The notes: generated by a model not told the origin, from the sequence alone. A DNA stretch of 64,000 bases from Marinobacter sp. 1-4A (GCF_016597725.1 NZ_VCGY01000004.1:1-64000), one strand, 5' to 3'. Positions 15,335-24,584 are shown, numbered from the stretch's first letter. A program made the numbers and translations.

Positions 15335-16351
15335 TTATTCGCCGTCGTAGTCTACGCGGTCGACAAGTTTTACGGCTGCATTACGCTTGTCTGCAATCTC
15401 TTGCAGAGACAAGCTGTCTGGATTGATTTTGCCCCACTCTGCAACCAGCCCTGTAGGCTGAACAGTCGGGTTTGCCGGGTACTCGGTATTTGCGGTTGCG
15501 TAGATGCCTTGAGCTTCCGGAGATGAGAGGAATTCCATCAGCTTCACAGCGTTGTCACGGTTAGGGGCGCTCTTGGTTAGAGCAACACCACTGATGTTGA
15601 TGTGAGTACCACGACCGTCGGCGTTAGGGAACACCAAACGAACAGCCTCTGCGGCCGGGCGCTGGCTTTCGTCCTGCAGCATATTGCCGTAGTAGTAGCT
15701 GTTTCCGATAGAAATGTCGCACACGCCTTCTGCGATCGCTTTAATCTGGTCACGGTCACCGCCTTGGGGCTTGCGGGCCAGGTTGTCTTTTAAGCCTTTG
15801 AGCCAAGTTTCGGTTTCGGCTTCGCCGTGGTGCGAGATCATGGATGAAATCAGGGCGATGTTGTACGGGTGCTTGCCGCTGCGGGTGCAAATACGGTTTT
15901 CCCACTTGTCATCTGCAAGCTGCTCGTAGGTTGTGATTTCGCCTTCTTCCACTCGGTCTTTTGAGGTGTAAATCAAACGGGCGCGAGTAGTGAGACCAAA
16001 CCATTTGCCATCCGGGTGACGCAGGTTCTCAGGAACATTCTTTTCCAACACGTCGTTGTCGAGCTCTTGAACAAGATCGCGCTCTACCAGTTCGTTGAGG
16101 CGCGAAATATCCACGGTCATCACGATGTCTGCCGGGCTGTTACGGCCTTCGCGCTCCAAACGCTCGGCTAGACCTTGCTTCGCAAACACAACGTTGCTCT
16201 TGATGCCGGTTTCTTTCTCGAACGCATTCAGTAGCGGCTCAAGAAGATAGGCTTGCCGGTAAGAGTAGATATTCACTTCGTCGCTTGCTGAGGCGGCAAT
16301 AGGTAAAGCAGTAAGGGCGATTGCTGCAGTTGCAGCGAGTTTCATGCGCAT
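15335..16351 (-). CDS. fbpA: Ferric iron ABC transporter substrate-binding protein (FbpA/FutA type)
   Basis: A 338-residue periplasmic Fe(III)-binding protein. The signal peptide ends ASASDEVNIYSYRQ. The mature protein has the class II binding fold: NIYSYRQAYLLEPLLNAFEKETGIK, DIVMTVDISRLNELV, LTTRARLIYTSKD, and the C-lobe iron-ligand loop ISIGNSYYYGNML, whose consecutive tyrosines are expected to bind iron. The start at 16351 follows AAGGATGCCCTT. An AAATGAGAATGGTT motif about 70-85 bp upstream suggests Fur control. It is followed by a terminator, then the fbpB permease gene. Substrate iron rather than thiamine or spermidine is favoured by the tyrosine loop. Confidence 0.88.
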   Translation of the reverse strand: MRMKLAATAAIALTALPIAASASDEVNIYSYRQAYLLEPLLNAFEKETGIKSNVVFAKQGLAERLEREGRNSPADIVMTVDISRLNELVERDLVQELDNDVLEKNVPENLRHPDGKWFGLTTRARLIYTSKDRVEEGEITTYEQLADDKWENRICTRSGKHPYNIALISSMISHHGEAETETWLKGLKDNLARKPQGGDRDQIKAIAEGVCDISIGNSYYYGNMLQDESQRPAAEAVRLVFPNADGRGTHINISGVALTKSAPNRDNAVKLMEFLSSPEAQGIYATANTEYPANPTVQPTGLVAEWGKINPDSLSLQEIADKRNAAVKLVDRVDYDGE

Positions 16352-16420
16352 AAGGGCATCCTTAAAAGCGAGTGTTGGGTTCGTAGCTGCATTTGAGCTC
16401 TACAGCTGTCAAGAAACGCC

Positions 16421-16436
16421 AACCATTCTCATTTGT
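16421..16436 (-). promoter_or_regulatory. Candidate Fur box upstream of fbpA
   Basis: The minus strand reads AAATGAGAATGGTTGG, containing the AATGAGAAT half that is frequent in Fur boxes. It is located 70-85 bp before the fbpA start. Confidence 0.4.
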
Positions 16437-16573
16437 GTTTCGCCCGAAGTCAATATTCCCTTTGGTATAATCCCTCAAAATAGTGCTATTCTTCTGTTTA
16501 ATATATAAAAGATATGATTTGCAAAAACACAGAAATCTACAACGTACCTTAGTGAAGCAGTGGAATCTTGCCG

Positions 16574-16852
16574 ATGGCTGTAGATGACCGCAGAATACAT
16601 TGTCGCACCGCGATGAGTGCCAAGGTGAAAGTAACCCATGAATCGTTGGGAGAGTTTACTTTCTCTACGCGTGATATTTCAGATGGTGGCGTGTTCATCG
16701 TGGTTGATGATGAGCCGTTCGCTCCGCAAATGGGGGACAAGGTGGATGTTCAGGTACAAGGCCTTCCCGTGCCAGCTCCAGTGCTAAAGATGGTGGTCGT
16801 TCGCAAAACCGTCGATGGTTATGGGTTACAATTTGACGAAAGTGCCGATTAA
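16574..16852 (+). CDS. PilZ-domain c-di-GMP-binding protein
   Basis: A 92-residue stand-alone PilZ domain. The N-terminal DDRRIHCRTAM gives the RxxxR-type arginine motif and RDISDGGVFI gives the D/NxSxxG motif, the two elements that bind cyclic di-GMP. The rest follows the beta-barrel pattern, ending GYGLQFDES. An in-frame TTG lies two codons upstream of the ATG; neither has a strong ribosome-binding site. It sits before an unrelated lipoprotein gene and a degenerate HD-GYP gene, so several c-di-GMP-type proteins are clustered. The partner it controls cannot be deduced from position. Confidence 0.82.
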   Translation: MAVDDRRIHCRTAMSAKVKVTHESLGEFTFSTRDISDGGVFIVVDDEPFAPQMGDKVDVQVQGLPVPAPVLKMVVVRKTVDGYGLQFDESAD

Positions 16853-16890
16853 ATAGGTGTCCTAACGTGAGATTGTCGTTAAGGAATAAC

Positions 16891-17511
16891 GTGCGACTCA
16901 TGACCATTTCCCGATTTCATAAGTCGACCAATGGCCTATCGCGCCTTTTGGCTGTGCTGGGGTTGTTGGTTATGCAGTCTGGTTGTGCAACGTATTACTC
17001 CCACTACGCCATGTTCCCGGCCGAGAACTCTCAGGGCGAACCGCGAACTGTCAGGGTGTCCTGGCAGAGCGCTGAGTATCCCGATTGGTGGTTTTTGTCC
17101 GACCGGGCCACGCCGATAACACTTGAAACCCAGTGCAGCGAGCGGGTGTGGCGGTTGTTTGATGATAGCCATGCAGAAGCGGGGAGTTGCGGCGAAGGTA
17201 TCCGCGCCTGCGCGGACAGCGGGCTGGACCGTTTAGCGTCTGGAGGGGGAGCAGCAAACTCGAATGACCAATGTATGGCGGTAAACGCAACCGATCCGCA
17301 AGCACGAATAGCCGCGGTGTCTGGTCGGCTTGAGCTGTTGGTGACTTGCGAACCGGCATCCGCGACCAAAGGTGAAGGAAAGGATGCGGTAAATGTTGAT
17401 TATATTCGCGCGTCTACTGTTCCCTACACCGTTTATACTCGCAAAACGCTGCGGGGGTCCCTCAATGCTCGCCCGCCAAAGTTTGATAGTGTGGCGTGTG
17501 ACCCAACCTGA
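16891..17511 (+). CDS. Putative lipoprotein of unknown function
   Basis: About 206 residues. A signal peptide ends in the lipobox VMQSGC followed by ATYYSHYAMFPAENSQGEP, so the protein is probably anchored to a membrane by a lipid. I prefer the GTG at 16891 because TAAGGA lies five bases upstream. A GTG at 16867 and an ATG at 16900 are alternatives. The mature part contains several cysteines (for example QCSERVW, AGSCGEGIRACAD, DQCMAV, VTCEP), suggesting disulfides, and a C-terminal VPYTVYTRKTLRGSL stretch. No known family recognised. It lies 38 bp after the PilZ gene and may be co-transcribed. Confidence 0.65.
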   Translation: MRLMTISRFHKSTNGLSRLLAVLGLLVMQSGCATYYSHYAMFPAENSQGEPRTVRVSWQSAEYPDWWFLSDRATPITLETQCSERVWRLFDDSHAEAGSCGEGIRACADSGLDRLASGGGAANSNDQCMAVNATDPQARIAAVSGRLELLVTCEPASATKGEGKDAVNVDYIRASTVPYTVYTRKTLRGSLNARPPKFDSVACDPT

Positions 17512-17678
17512 TTGATTTTGTGAACTTCGTCACATTGCTACAAGCTGTTACCGGTCGAAAGTAGTCGTTACATTGTGTGCCGATGCTGTTACTTTCAGCT
17601 ACGAAATTGTAATGGACTATTTCGTGCAATCGTTTGAATATAGTACCAATCAAAAAGTATCTCTTCAGGAGCGAAGCG

Positions 17679-18989
17679 GTGGGCGTTGGTCAACATAAAA
17701 TTTCGGTACATGATCTTGAGGTTGGCATGTTTGTGTCTGATCTCGATCGGCCGTGGCACCAGACGCCGTTTCCCATTCAGGGCTTCCACATTCGTTCCGA
17801 GGATGATATCCGTGCTTTGGTTTCTTACTGCAAATGGGTTTCGATTGATGTCGCTGAAACCCGCGGCTCCGTTGAGCTATCGAGGATTGCGCGACCGGCC
17901 TTCGGAGCCAAAGGACAGCGTAGGAATGACGGCCGCGAAAAGCTCCACCTTCCTCCGTTAAGCATTCGCGAACCTGTAAAATATCAGACGGTCACCACGC
18001 TAAAGCGTGAGATCAAAACCTCGAAGCATCTACTCGAGGATGCCGGGGTGGCGCTTGAGCGTTTATACGCAGCGGTAAACACTCAGGAAAAGCGGGACCT
18101 GCGCCCGGTTGCTGCGATTATCAGTAAGATGGTGCGAAGCGTTGTTCGTCAGCCGGATGCGTTGCTTTGGCTAAGTCGTGTTCACCAGCATGATAGCCAC
18201 GTATATAGGCATGCTCTCAACACCTCCGTTTGGGCGTTGGTTTGCGGGCGACAGTTAGGGCTGAATGAAGGGCTGTTGAACCATCTCGGCTTGGGTTGCC
18301 TATTATCGCAGGTGGGTAAAGTCCAGCTGTCGAAAGATCTGCTCAGCCGGGAAGGCCAGCATGATGCGAACGAATATGCTGTGTATCGGACTTATGTCGA
18401 GAAAGGCGTTGCCATGCTGGAGGGCAGTGGTCTTTCGCGAGCTGTAATGAGTGTTGTTCAAGGGCATCGCGAGCGCCATAACGGCTCAGGTTTTCCTGAA
18501 GGTATTCGCGGCGACAGAATTCCATTGTTGGCGAAAATTGCCGGGCTTGCCGAGTTCTTCGAAACATTGATTGAGCCTCGTGAAAGCGTTGCAGAGCCTA
18601 TGACTCCTGCAAGAGCCGTAACCTTGCTTTACGATATGCGGAATATTGAGTTTCAGGATGAGCTTGTAGAGAGTTTTATTCAGGCGATTGGGATTTACCC
18701 TTCAGGAAGTCTTGTGGAGTTGACGGATGGCCAGCGCGGCGTTGTGGTTTCGCACTCTCCCGAGCGCAGGCTGTGGCCCAGAGTGATGGTTATGACGGAC
18801 AGTCATCACACGCCGTTAAAAACCGCTAAAGTTATTGATTTGGCAAAATTCAATAAAAGCCGTTCGGCCGCCGAAGTGCTAGCTATCAAGGAATGCCTTG
18901 CCCATGGAACTGAAGGGTTGAACCCGGCCGGTTACGATGTAACTGGCGCAGAATCCCGTTGGAATATCAGTCGGTTTATTAGCCGCTAA
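17679..18989 (+). CDS. DUF3391 + degenerate HD-GYP domain protein
   Basis: About 436 residues. The N-terminal DUF3391 (ISVHDLEVGMFVSDLDRPWHQTPFPIQGFHI) precedes an HD-GYP domain, which in intact members hydrolyses cyclic di-GMP. Here the signature is eroded. The metal-binding HD of the usual LLHDIGK is replaced by LLSQVGK (SQ at 210-211), and the GYP motif reads HRERHNGSGFPEG (263-275). Other helices (HDSHVYRHALNTS, 171-183) are kept. Loss of the central His-Asp makes phosphodiesterase activity unlikely, so a binding or regulatory role is more probable. The GTG at 17679 is chosen because AGGAG lies seven bases upstream; a TTG 45 bp upstream also reads in frame. Confidence 0.8.
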   Translation: MGVGQHKISVHDLEVGMFVSDLDRPWHQTPFPIQGFHIRSEDDIRALVSYCKWVSIDVAETRGSVELSRIARPAFGAKGQRRNDGREKLHLPPLSIREPVKYQTVTTLKREIKTSKHLLEDAGVALERLYAAVNTQEKRDLRPVAAIISKMVRSVVRQPDALLWLSRVHQHDSHVYRHALNTSVWALVCGRQLGLNEGLLNHLGLGCLLSQVGKVQLSKDLLSREGQHDANEYAVYRTYVEKGVAMLEGSGLSRAVMSVVQGHRERHNGSGFPEGIRGDRIPLLAKIAGLAEFFETLIEPRESVAEPMTPARAVTLLYDMRNIEFQDELVESFIQAIGIYPSGSLVELTDGQRGVVVSHSPERRLWPRVMVMTDSHHTPLKTAKVIDLAKFNKSRSAAEVLAIKECLAHGTEGLNPAGYDVTGAESRWNISRFISR

Positions 18990-19001
18990 TCCCGCGCCAT
19001 A

Positions 19002-20147
19002 TCACTCGGTAATAATCACTCTAAGTGTCTTCCGTACCCACCTGTAGGTATCCTCGGGCAAAAAGCTAATCACGATCTCTGATTCGCCACCGGCGGGACC
19101 GGCCACAAAATACTCTACCTCCGCCGTTTGCCAGCTATAGGAGTGCAGAACAACATCTTGGGGGCGCGTCGTTATGGCTTCTATGTCTGAAAGCTCAGCA
19201 GTGCTGTCAATGCGGCGAATCTTGATTTGCTTGATAGCGGTGTCGCTGGCCGGGGATTCAGCGGTATCTTTATCGAGATAGTATCGCTTTCCAATTTCAG
19301 TTTTTATGCTGTCTAGCTCTTGCGTCAAATAGGCCCTAGCATCTTCCGCATCTATGTCTTCCATGGAGCGTACCGAGTCAAGAATGCGTTGCCTTTTGGC
19401 GCGCAAACCTTGTTGGTATTCCACATCAGGGTCCCAGTCGTCCTCGTTTTCGGGCCGAATCGGCGCGGTCTCAATATCGTCTTCTGTTGGGGGCGCTGTA
19501 CATAACTCATCTTCTTCTGGATAAAAGCATATGGCGGCTAGCAATTGGTTTGCAGGAGACGGTGCGTTGCCGGCTGCGTCGAACTCGGCTTCACTAACGT
19601 AAAAATCAATCGGAGCAGTGAGATTGGGCAGGGCTGCATTTAGCTGTTCGACAACGCGGTCACGTATTTCAATGCTTTCACCTTCCTCGATATTGGCTGT
19701 CCAGTTTAACAGCATCAGGAAGCGTGTGAGATTGGTCAGTGGTACGTTTCTAAGAAGTAGCTGCTCTGTTTCTACATGGGTGCTGAGACCTTCCTCATCA
19801 ACGGCGGGTGTCATGAGTTGGGTACGGATATCGGGGAAGAACTCCAGCGGTGTAATCCACTCTTGTGCTGGCACACCCTCGGCTATTGGCAGGTTGCCAA
19901 CACTAAGGTTGAGAGTCTCTCCCGGATAGTACTGAAACTGGCCTTCGGCATTTGTTGTACCGGATTGGCTGGCGGTCTCGTAGGTTAATCCGCTGATTCC
20001 CTGATCGTTTATTTTACCGGTATTGGTATCGCTGCTGTTGTTGCCATCGCTGCTTGAACATCCGGACAGTAGCGGGCTGATAAACAAAGCAGCAAAAAAC
20101 ACGCGGGGCAGGGTAATTAATGGGCGAGCTAGGTGAACGGCAGCCAT
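19002..20147 (-). CDS. Putative lipoprotein of unknown function
   Basis: A 381-residue protein with a signal peptide ending in the lipobox LLSGCSSSDGNNSSDTN, so it is probably lipid-anchored. The mature part begins with a low-complexity Ser/Asn/Asp linker, then GISGLTYETASQSGTTNAEGQFQYYPGETLNLSVGNLPI, a beta-rich module typical of marine gammaproteobacterial lipoproteins. An acidic central region follows (EEDELCTAPPTEDDIETAPIRPENEDDWDPDVEY). I do not recognise a catalytic domain. It is a single gene convergent with the HD-GYP gene, 12 bp apart. The start has a weak ribosome-binding site but fits the signal peptide. Confidence 0.7.
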   Translation of the reverse strand: MAAVHLARPLITLPRVFFAALFISPLLSGCSSSDGNNSSDTNTGKINDQGISGLTYETASQSGTTNAEGQFQYYPGETLNLSVGNLPIAEGVPAQEWITPLEFFPDIRTQLMTPAVDEEGLSTHVETEQLLLRNVPLTNLTRFLMLLNWTANIEEGESIEIRDRVVEQLNAALPNLTAPIDFYVSEAEFDAAGNAPSPANQLLAAICFYPEEDELCTAPPTEDDIETAPIRPENEDDWDPDVEYQQGLRAKRQRILDSVRSMEDIDAEDARAYLTQELDSIKTEIGKRYYLDKDTAESPASDTAIKQIKIRRIDSTAELSDIEAITTRPQDVVLHSYSWQTAEVEYFVAGPAGGESEIVISFLPEDTYRWVRKTLRVIITE

Positions 20148-20381
20148 GGTTCGTTGTACATTCCCTGAGTTTGGGGCACGCCAGCTGGGCAGCGGTGGAC
20201 GGCCTTCTGTAAATTGTTGTCACCGCATTATAGGGAGGCAAATCGGGGTATATCGGGATACCTGTCGCAGTTTGTGGATTTTGCCTTATCTGAGAAGGTG
20301 CGCACCAGCCTTGAAAAAATTTGATAAGCCTCAACTAATTAATGTTCCCTGAACATTGCTAATTCTCAATCGGAACTTTTT

Positions 20382-21332
20382 ATGACCAATGCTCTGGACA
20401 TCGAGGGGCTTACCAAAACATATGGCAGCGGGTTTGAAGCACTCAAGGGAATTGACCTTAAGGTGGCGCAGGGTGATTTCTTTGCGCTGCTAGGCCCGAA
20501 CGGCGCGGGCAAATCAACCACATTGGGCATTGTCTGCTCTCTTGTAACCAAGAGTGCTGGCAAGGTGAGTGTGTTTGGTTACGACATTGATACCCATCTG
20601 TCCGATGCCAAGCTTCATCTGGGCGTTGTTCCTCAGGAGTTCAACTTTAACCAGTTTGAAAAGGTGTTTGATATTGTCACCATTCAGGCGGGTTACTATG
20701 GGATTCCATTAAAAAAAGCCGCTGTTTCCGCAGAAAAGTATCTGAAAAAACTTGGACTCTGGGATAAACGCAATACGCCAGCACGTATGTTGTCAGGGGG
20801 CATGAAGCGTAGGCTGATGATTGCTCGCGCCCTAGTGCACGAGCCAAAACTGTTAATTTTGGATGAGCCAACTGCAGGCGTAGATATAGAGCTAAGGCGC
20901 TCTATGTGGTCTTTTCTTGAAGACATGAACCGACAGGGCACCACCATTATTCTTACCACCCACTATCTGGAAGAGGCAGAAGCTCTGTGCCGTAATATCG
21001 CCATTATTGACCATGGCCGTATTGTGAGGAATACCAGCAAGCGGGAACTTCTGCAGCAACTAAGCCTTGAGACATTTTTACTGGATACTGAGTTGGCGTT
21101 AGATACCGCGCCAGATCTGGAGGGCTTTTCGTGTCGGCTGGACGACGAAGGTGTGTTAGAGGTGGATGTGCACAAAGGGCAGGCTCTAAATGATGTGTTT
21201 ATGCAATTGGAGCAGCAGAGAGTAAAAGTTGTCAGTATGCGCACCAAGGCAAACCGGCTGGAAGAGTTGTTTATCCGTATGGTGGAGCACAATGCACCCA
21301 AAGGCGAAACAAAGACGGAGGGCAGGGCATGA
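20382..21332 (+). CDS. yadG: ABC-2 type exporter ATP-binding protein (YadG family)
   Basis: A 316-residue ATPase. Walker A GPNGAGKST (about 39-47), signature LSGGMKRRLMIARALVHEP, Walker B LLILDEPTAGVD and the switch TTHYLEEAEALC are all present. The C-terminal 80 residues are the extra domain usual in this family. It overlaps the start of the permease gene by four bases (ATGA), so the two are translationally coupled. The YadGH pair is a conserved ABC-2 exporter of unknown substrate in gammaproteobacteria. It is transcribed from the 234-bp gap after the divergent lipoprotein gene. Confidence 0.87.
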   Translation: MTNALDIEGLTKTYGSGFEALKGIDLKVAQGDFFALLGPNGAGKSTTLGIVCSLVTKSAGKVSVFGYDIDTHLSDAKLHLGVVPQEFNFNQFEKVFDIVTIQAGYYGIPLKKAAVSAEKYLKKLGLWDKRNTPARMLSGGMKRRLMIARALVHEPKLLILDEPTAGVDIELRRSMWSFLEDMNRQGTTIILTTHYLEEAEALCRNIAIIDHGRIVRNTSKRELLQQLSLETFLLDTELALDTAPDLEGFSCRLDDEGVLEVDVHKGQALNDVFMQLEQQRVKVVSMRTKANRLEELFIRMVEHNAPKGETKTEGRA

Positions 21333-22102
21333 ATGCTCAGGCTTTGTTTACCGCTTACACGACGATTGTGTTGCGTGAAATTCGCCGCTTCACCCGCATT
21401 TGGCCACAGACTCTGTTGCCCCCTGCCGTTACCATGACGCTCTATTTCATAATTTTCGGCAACCTGATCGGCTCTCGAATCGGCGAAATGGGCGGTTTCG
21501 ATTATATGTCATTCATAGTGCCCGGCCTGATTATGATGGCAGTCATAACGAACTCCTACGCCAACGTGGTGTCGTCGTTTTTTTCCATGAAGTTTCAGCG
21601 TAGCGTTGAAGAACTGCTTGTATCTCCCGTACCTAACTGGGTCATATTGGCTGGCTATGTAACGGGTGGCATGGCGCGTGGGCTAGGTATAGGGGTAATT
21701 GTCACCCTGTTGTCGTTGGCGTTTACCCAGTTAAAGATCCACAGCCTACCAATGGTTGTTGTGACTGTATTTCTGACATCTGCGCTGTTCTCTGTGGGCG
21801 GTTTTATTAACGCGCTACTGGCAACCAAATTTGATGACGTATCCATTGTGCCAACCTTTGTGCTAACGCCGCTAACGTACCTTGGCGGGGTGTTTTACAG
21901 TATTGATCTGTTGCCGGACTTTTGGCAGGGCGTATCTATGGCGAACCCGATTCTGTATATGGTAAATGGGTTCCGGTTCGGCATACTCGGCGTTTCTGAC
22001 GTAAACCCCTTCGTATCCCTTGGCATGATTCTCGCGTTTATTGCTGTGCTTACCTTCATAGCGCTTAGGTTGTTGGCGCGGGGCAAGGGCATACGGCATT
22101 AA
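21329..22102 (+). CDS. yadH: ABC-2 type exporter permease (YadH family)
   Basis: A 257-residue membrane subunit with six hydrophobic helices and the ABC-2 membrane signature (YMSFIVPGLIMMAVITNSYANVVSSFFSMKFQRSVEELLVSPVPNWVILAGYV, and PLTYLGGVFYSIDLLPDFWQGVSMANPILYMVNGFRFGI). It forms the exporter with the ATPase encoded immediately upstream, whose stop overlaps its start. Substrate unknown. queF follows after 43 bp on the same strand. Confidence 0.87.
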   Translation: MNAQALFTAYTTIVLREIRRFTRIWPQTLLPPAVTMTLYFIIFGNLIGSRIGEMGGFDYMSFIVPGLIMMAVITNSYANVVSSFFSMKFQRSVEELLVSPVPNWVILAGYVTGGMARGLGIGVIVTLLSLAFTQLKIHSLPMVVVTVFLTSALFSVGGFINALLATKFDDVSIVPTFVLTPLTYLGGVFYSIDLLPDFWQGVSMANPILYMVNGFRFGILGVSDVNPFVSLGMILAFIAVLTFIALRLLARGKGIRH

Positions 22103-22145
22103 CTCGGTAACAGTTGTTCAATAATGGTTATTTTTAGGAAGCTCT

Positions 22146-22964
22146 ATGGCCCTTGATAATGCGCCTCTAGGCAAAACCAGCGATTACCCGGATCGCTACG
22201 ATCCATCGTTACTGTTTCCTGTGGCGCGCGATGAGAATCGTAGGCGCATTGGTCTCGAAGATGGGCGCTGGCCTTGGTTTGGTGGGGACTTATGGCAAGC
22301 ATGGGAAATTTCCTGGTTACGCCCCGGCGGTGTTCCGGATCTTGCCTGGGCAGAAATCCGGTTTCCGGCCGCATCGCCCTCCATTATTGAATCCAAATCC
22401 CTGAAGCTCTATCTCAATTCCCTGAATCAGACGGTGTTCTCATCGGCTGATCAGGTTGTTGAAACCGTGACCGGTGACTTGTCCAGCGCCTGCGGAGCCG
22501 CCGTGAATGTGCGTTTTCTCAGTGTGGACGATTCTGCTCCAGCGACCGGGCGTCCGGCAGGCTACGAGTTGATTGATAACGAAGCGGTTGATGACGTGGT
22601 GTATGACTACGCACCAGAGTCGCTCTCCGCTTCCGGAGCGGTGGTTAGCGAGAAGCTGTGCTCACATCTTTTGAAGAGTAATTGCCCGGTAACCGGGCAG
22701 CCCGATTGGGGCACGGTGCTGATTAGCTATACCGGGTCAGCCATTAACCGCGCAGGCTTGTTACGCTATATCGTAAGCTTTCGGCAGAAGCAGGATTTTC
22801 ACGAGCATTGTGTAGAGACCGTGTTCACCGATTTACTGAGCCGGTGTAAGCCTGAGCGTCTAACCGTTTGCGCCCGCTACACCCGCCGAGGAGGCTTGGA
22901 TATCAACCCTTGGCGTAGCACAGAGCCAGAAGAGCAAGCTGGGCCAAGGTTGGTTCGTCAGTAG
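22146..22964 (+). CDS. queF: NADPH-dependent preQ0 reductase QueF (type II)
   Basis: A 272-residue enzyme that reduces the nitrile of 7-cyano-7-deazaguanine (preQ0) to preQ1 in queuosine synthesis. Two tandem T-fold halves are present. ESKSLKLYLNSLNQT (82-96) is the family's NADPH-site region, and SNCPVTGQPDWG (178-189) holds the catalytic Cys180 and Asp187. The length matches long YqcD-type QueF. Two further queuosine genes, queA and tgt, occur about 14 kb downstream, but this gene stands apart from them and follows the YadGH exporter. It ends four bases before the convergent cyclase gene. Confidence 0.93.
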   Translation: MALDNAPLGKTSDYPDRYDPSLLFPVARDENRRRIGLEDGRWPWFGGDLWQAWEISWLRPGGVPDLAWAEIRFPAASPSIIESKSLKLYLNSLNQTVFSSADQVVETVTGDLSSACGAAVNVRFLSVDDSAPATGRPAGYELIDNEAVDDVVYDYAPESLSASGAVVSEKLCSHLLKSNCPVTGQPDWGTVLISYTGSAINRAGLLRYIVSFRQKQDFHEHCVETVFTDLLSRCKPERLTVCARYTRRGGLDINPWRSTEPEEQAGPRLVRQ

Positions 22965-22967
22965 TCT

Positions 22968-24413
22968 TTATTCGCGGGCGCTGTCTTCCTCGTGCCGCAG
23001 ACGTTCTGCGGCACCCTCCAGCGCGCTGAGAATGCTCTGCCGTTCTTTATCTGTGATTTTTTCAGAATCCAGATACATGGCAAAGCCGCTGTGCTCATGC
23101 TCCATAAAGCTGTGGTTGGGGCCCATATCCCTACGGAAGTCTACAACTTCATAGATTGGCACGGGTTTGCCGAAGCCTTTTACCGTAATTTCACCTTTGT
23201 CCCGACACATGATTCGATCTTTGATCAGGGAGAAGGTCTCGTAGGAAACGAGAATTTCACCCGGCTCCGCCAGAGATTCTAGCCGGCTGGCAAGGTTTAC
23301 CTCTTTGCCGATGATGGTGTAATCCATGCGGTTTTCAGCGCCAAAATTGCCCACCGTTGTGTAGCCGGTACTGATGCCCATGCGGATTTCAAGCGGCGAC
23401 TTTATGCCTTGGCTGCGCCACTTCTGCCGCATTATTTTCATGTGTTTACGCATGTCGATGGCCATAGATACGCAGGCGAAGGCGTCTTCACGCTGGCCAC
23501 GGCTGGTGGGGTCACCAAAAAATACCATAATGGAATCGCCGACGAACTTGTCGATGGTGCCGCCGTATTTCAGCGCTACTTCAGACATTCCGTTGAAGTA
23601 GTGGTTTAGCAACTCGGTCAATGCTTCCGGCTCCATTTCTTCCGAGAGTTCGGTAAAGCCTTTTATATCCGAGAAGAAAACGGCGAGCTTTTTGCGTTGG
23701 GTTTCAAGGCGCACATCTCGTTCCCCGGTAAAAATGGATTGCCACACCTGGGGGGAGAGGTATTTCGATAGCTTATGAGATAGCGCTATGGACTGCTCGC
23801 GTTGGTTCTGAATCTGGGTTTTTGCCAGCATAAGGGCGCGGGCCTGCTGGTGCGAATAAAATGCTGTCACACAGATGAAAACACTGGTGAATAGTATCGA
23901 AAGCATGCTGGTTAGCAGCGGTGATTGATAGGACTCCGCCGGGCCAAAAATGGACAAGAAGACCAAAATGGAAACGGCCATGAAACCACAGCCGATTAAC
24001 CACTGACGCACCCCGCCGATGATCAGGCTGGTAAAGGTAAGCATTAGAGCGACCATGGCGGAAGGAATCGCCACTAGACCGATGCAGCCGATGAAACCGC
24101 CGCCGATGATGCAGTCTGTCGTTAACATTTTCTGGCGGATACGGGGGGAATTTCTTAAAAAGGTGCGCCGGGTGAGCATGTGTGCGATGTGCGGCCATAT
24201 CAATGCTGCAGCAACCAGCCATATATTCCATTGCTGGAAAACGCCCTGTGAAACCCCTGCAGTAATTGTGGCGGCGGAAGCCGCATACGCAAGAATACGC
24301 CCGCTGTAGTCGGGCATCGGGGGAATGGCCACCGGCCTGTTCGGGGCATCGGATGCCAGAGATTTCCCCAGACCATTGCTAGCATTGCGAAGATCTGCCG
24401 GAGCACCCATCAT
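22968..24413 (-). CDS. Membrane-bound class III adenylate cyclase
   Basis: A 481-residue protein. The N-terminal half has about six hydrophobic helices (from ILAYAASAATITAGVSQ to SMLSILFTSVFICVTAFY), followed by a coiled linker (QQARALMLAKTQIQNQREQSIALSHKLSKYLSPQVWQSIF). The catalytic domain has VFFSDIKGFTELSEEM (first metal Asp), DKFVGDSIMVFFGDP (second metal Asp) and IIGKEVNLASRLESLAEPGEI (Asn and Arg of the transition-state site). All core residues of a class III nucleotidyl cyclase are present, so it should make cAMP. The start ATG ATG at 24413 has only a weak ribosome-binding site. Confidence 0.88.
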   Translation of the reverse strand: MMGAPADLRNASNGLGKSLASDAPNRPVAIPPMPDYSGRILAYAASAATITAGVSQGVFQQWNIWLVAAALIWPHIAHMLTRRTFLRNSPRIRQKMLTTDCIIGGGFIGCIGLVAIPSAMVALMLTFTSLIIGGVRQWLIGCGFMAVSILVFLSIFGPAESYQSPLLTSMLSILFTSVFICVTAFYSHQQARALMLAKTQIQNQREQSIALSHKLSKYLSPQVWQSIFTGERDVRLETQRKKLAVFFSDIKGFTELSEEMEPEALTELLNHYFNGMSEVALKYGGTIDKFVGDSIMVFFGDPTSRGQREDAFACVSMAIDMRKHMKIMRQKWRSQGIKSPLEIRMGISTGYTTVGNFGAENRMDYTIIGKEVNLASRLESLAEPGEILVSYETFSLIKDRIMCRDKGEITVKGFGKPVPIYEVVDFRRDMGPNHSFMEHEHSGFAMYLDSEKITDKERQSILSALEGAAERLRHEEDSARE

Positions 24414-24584
24414 GTACGCTGATCACTCATGGCGCTGAAACCGTATCGTTTATAGGTCATAAAGAAAGTATGTTAAAAACTATCCCTTGATAGTACGACC
24501 AAAGGTTATCAGCATTACGTATAACCCACAATTCACTGATCTGGTTTTGATGATATCCGCCCAGACTTCAGTTACCGGAAATGA

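Noticed and set aside
24405..24430. Seven-codon upstream frame (MSDQRT) overlapping the cyclase start
   Set aside because: It ends in the ATGATG of the cyclase start and could be a coupling leader, but it has no ribosome-binding site of note and is too short to judge.
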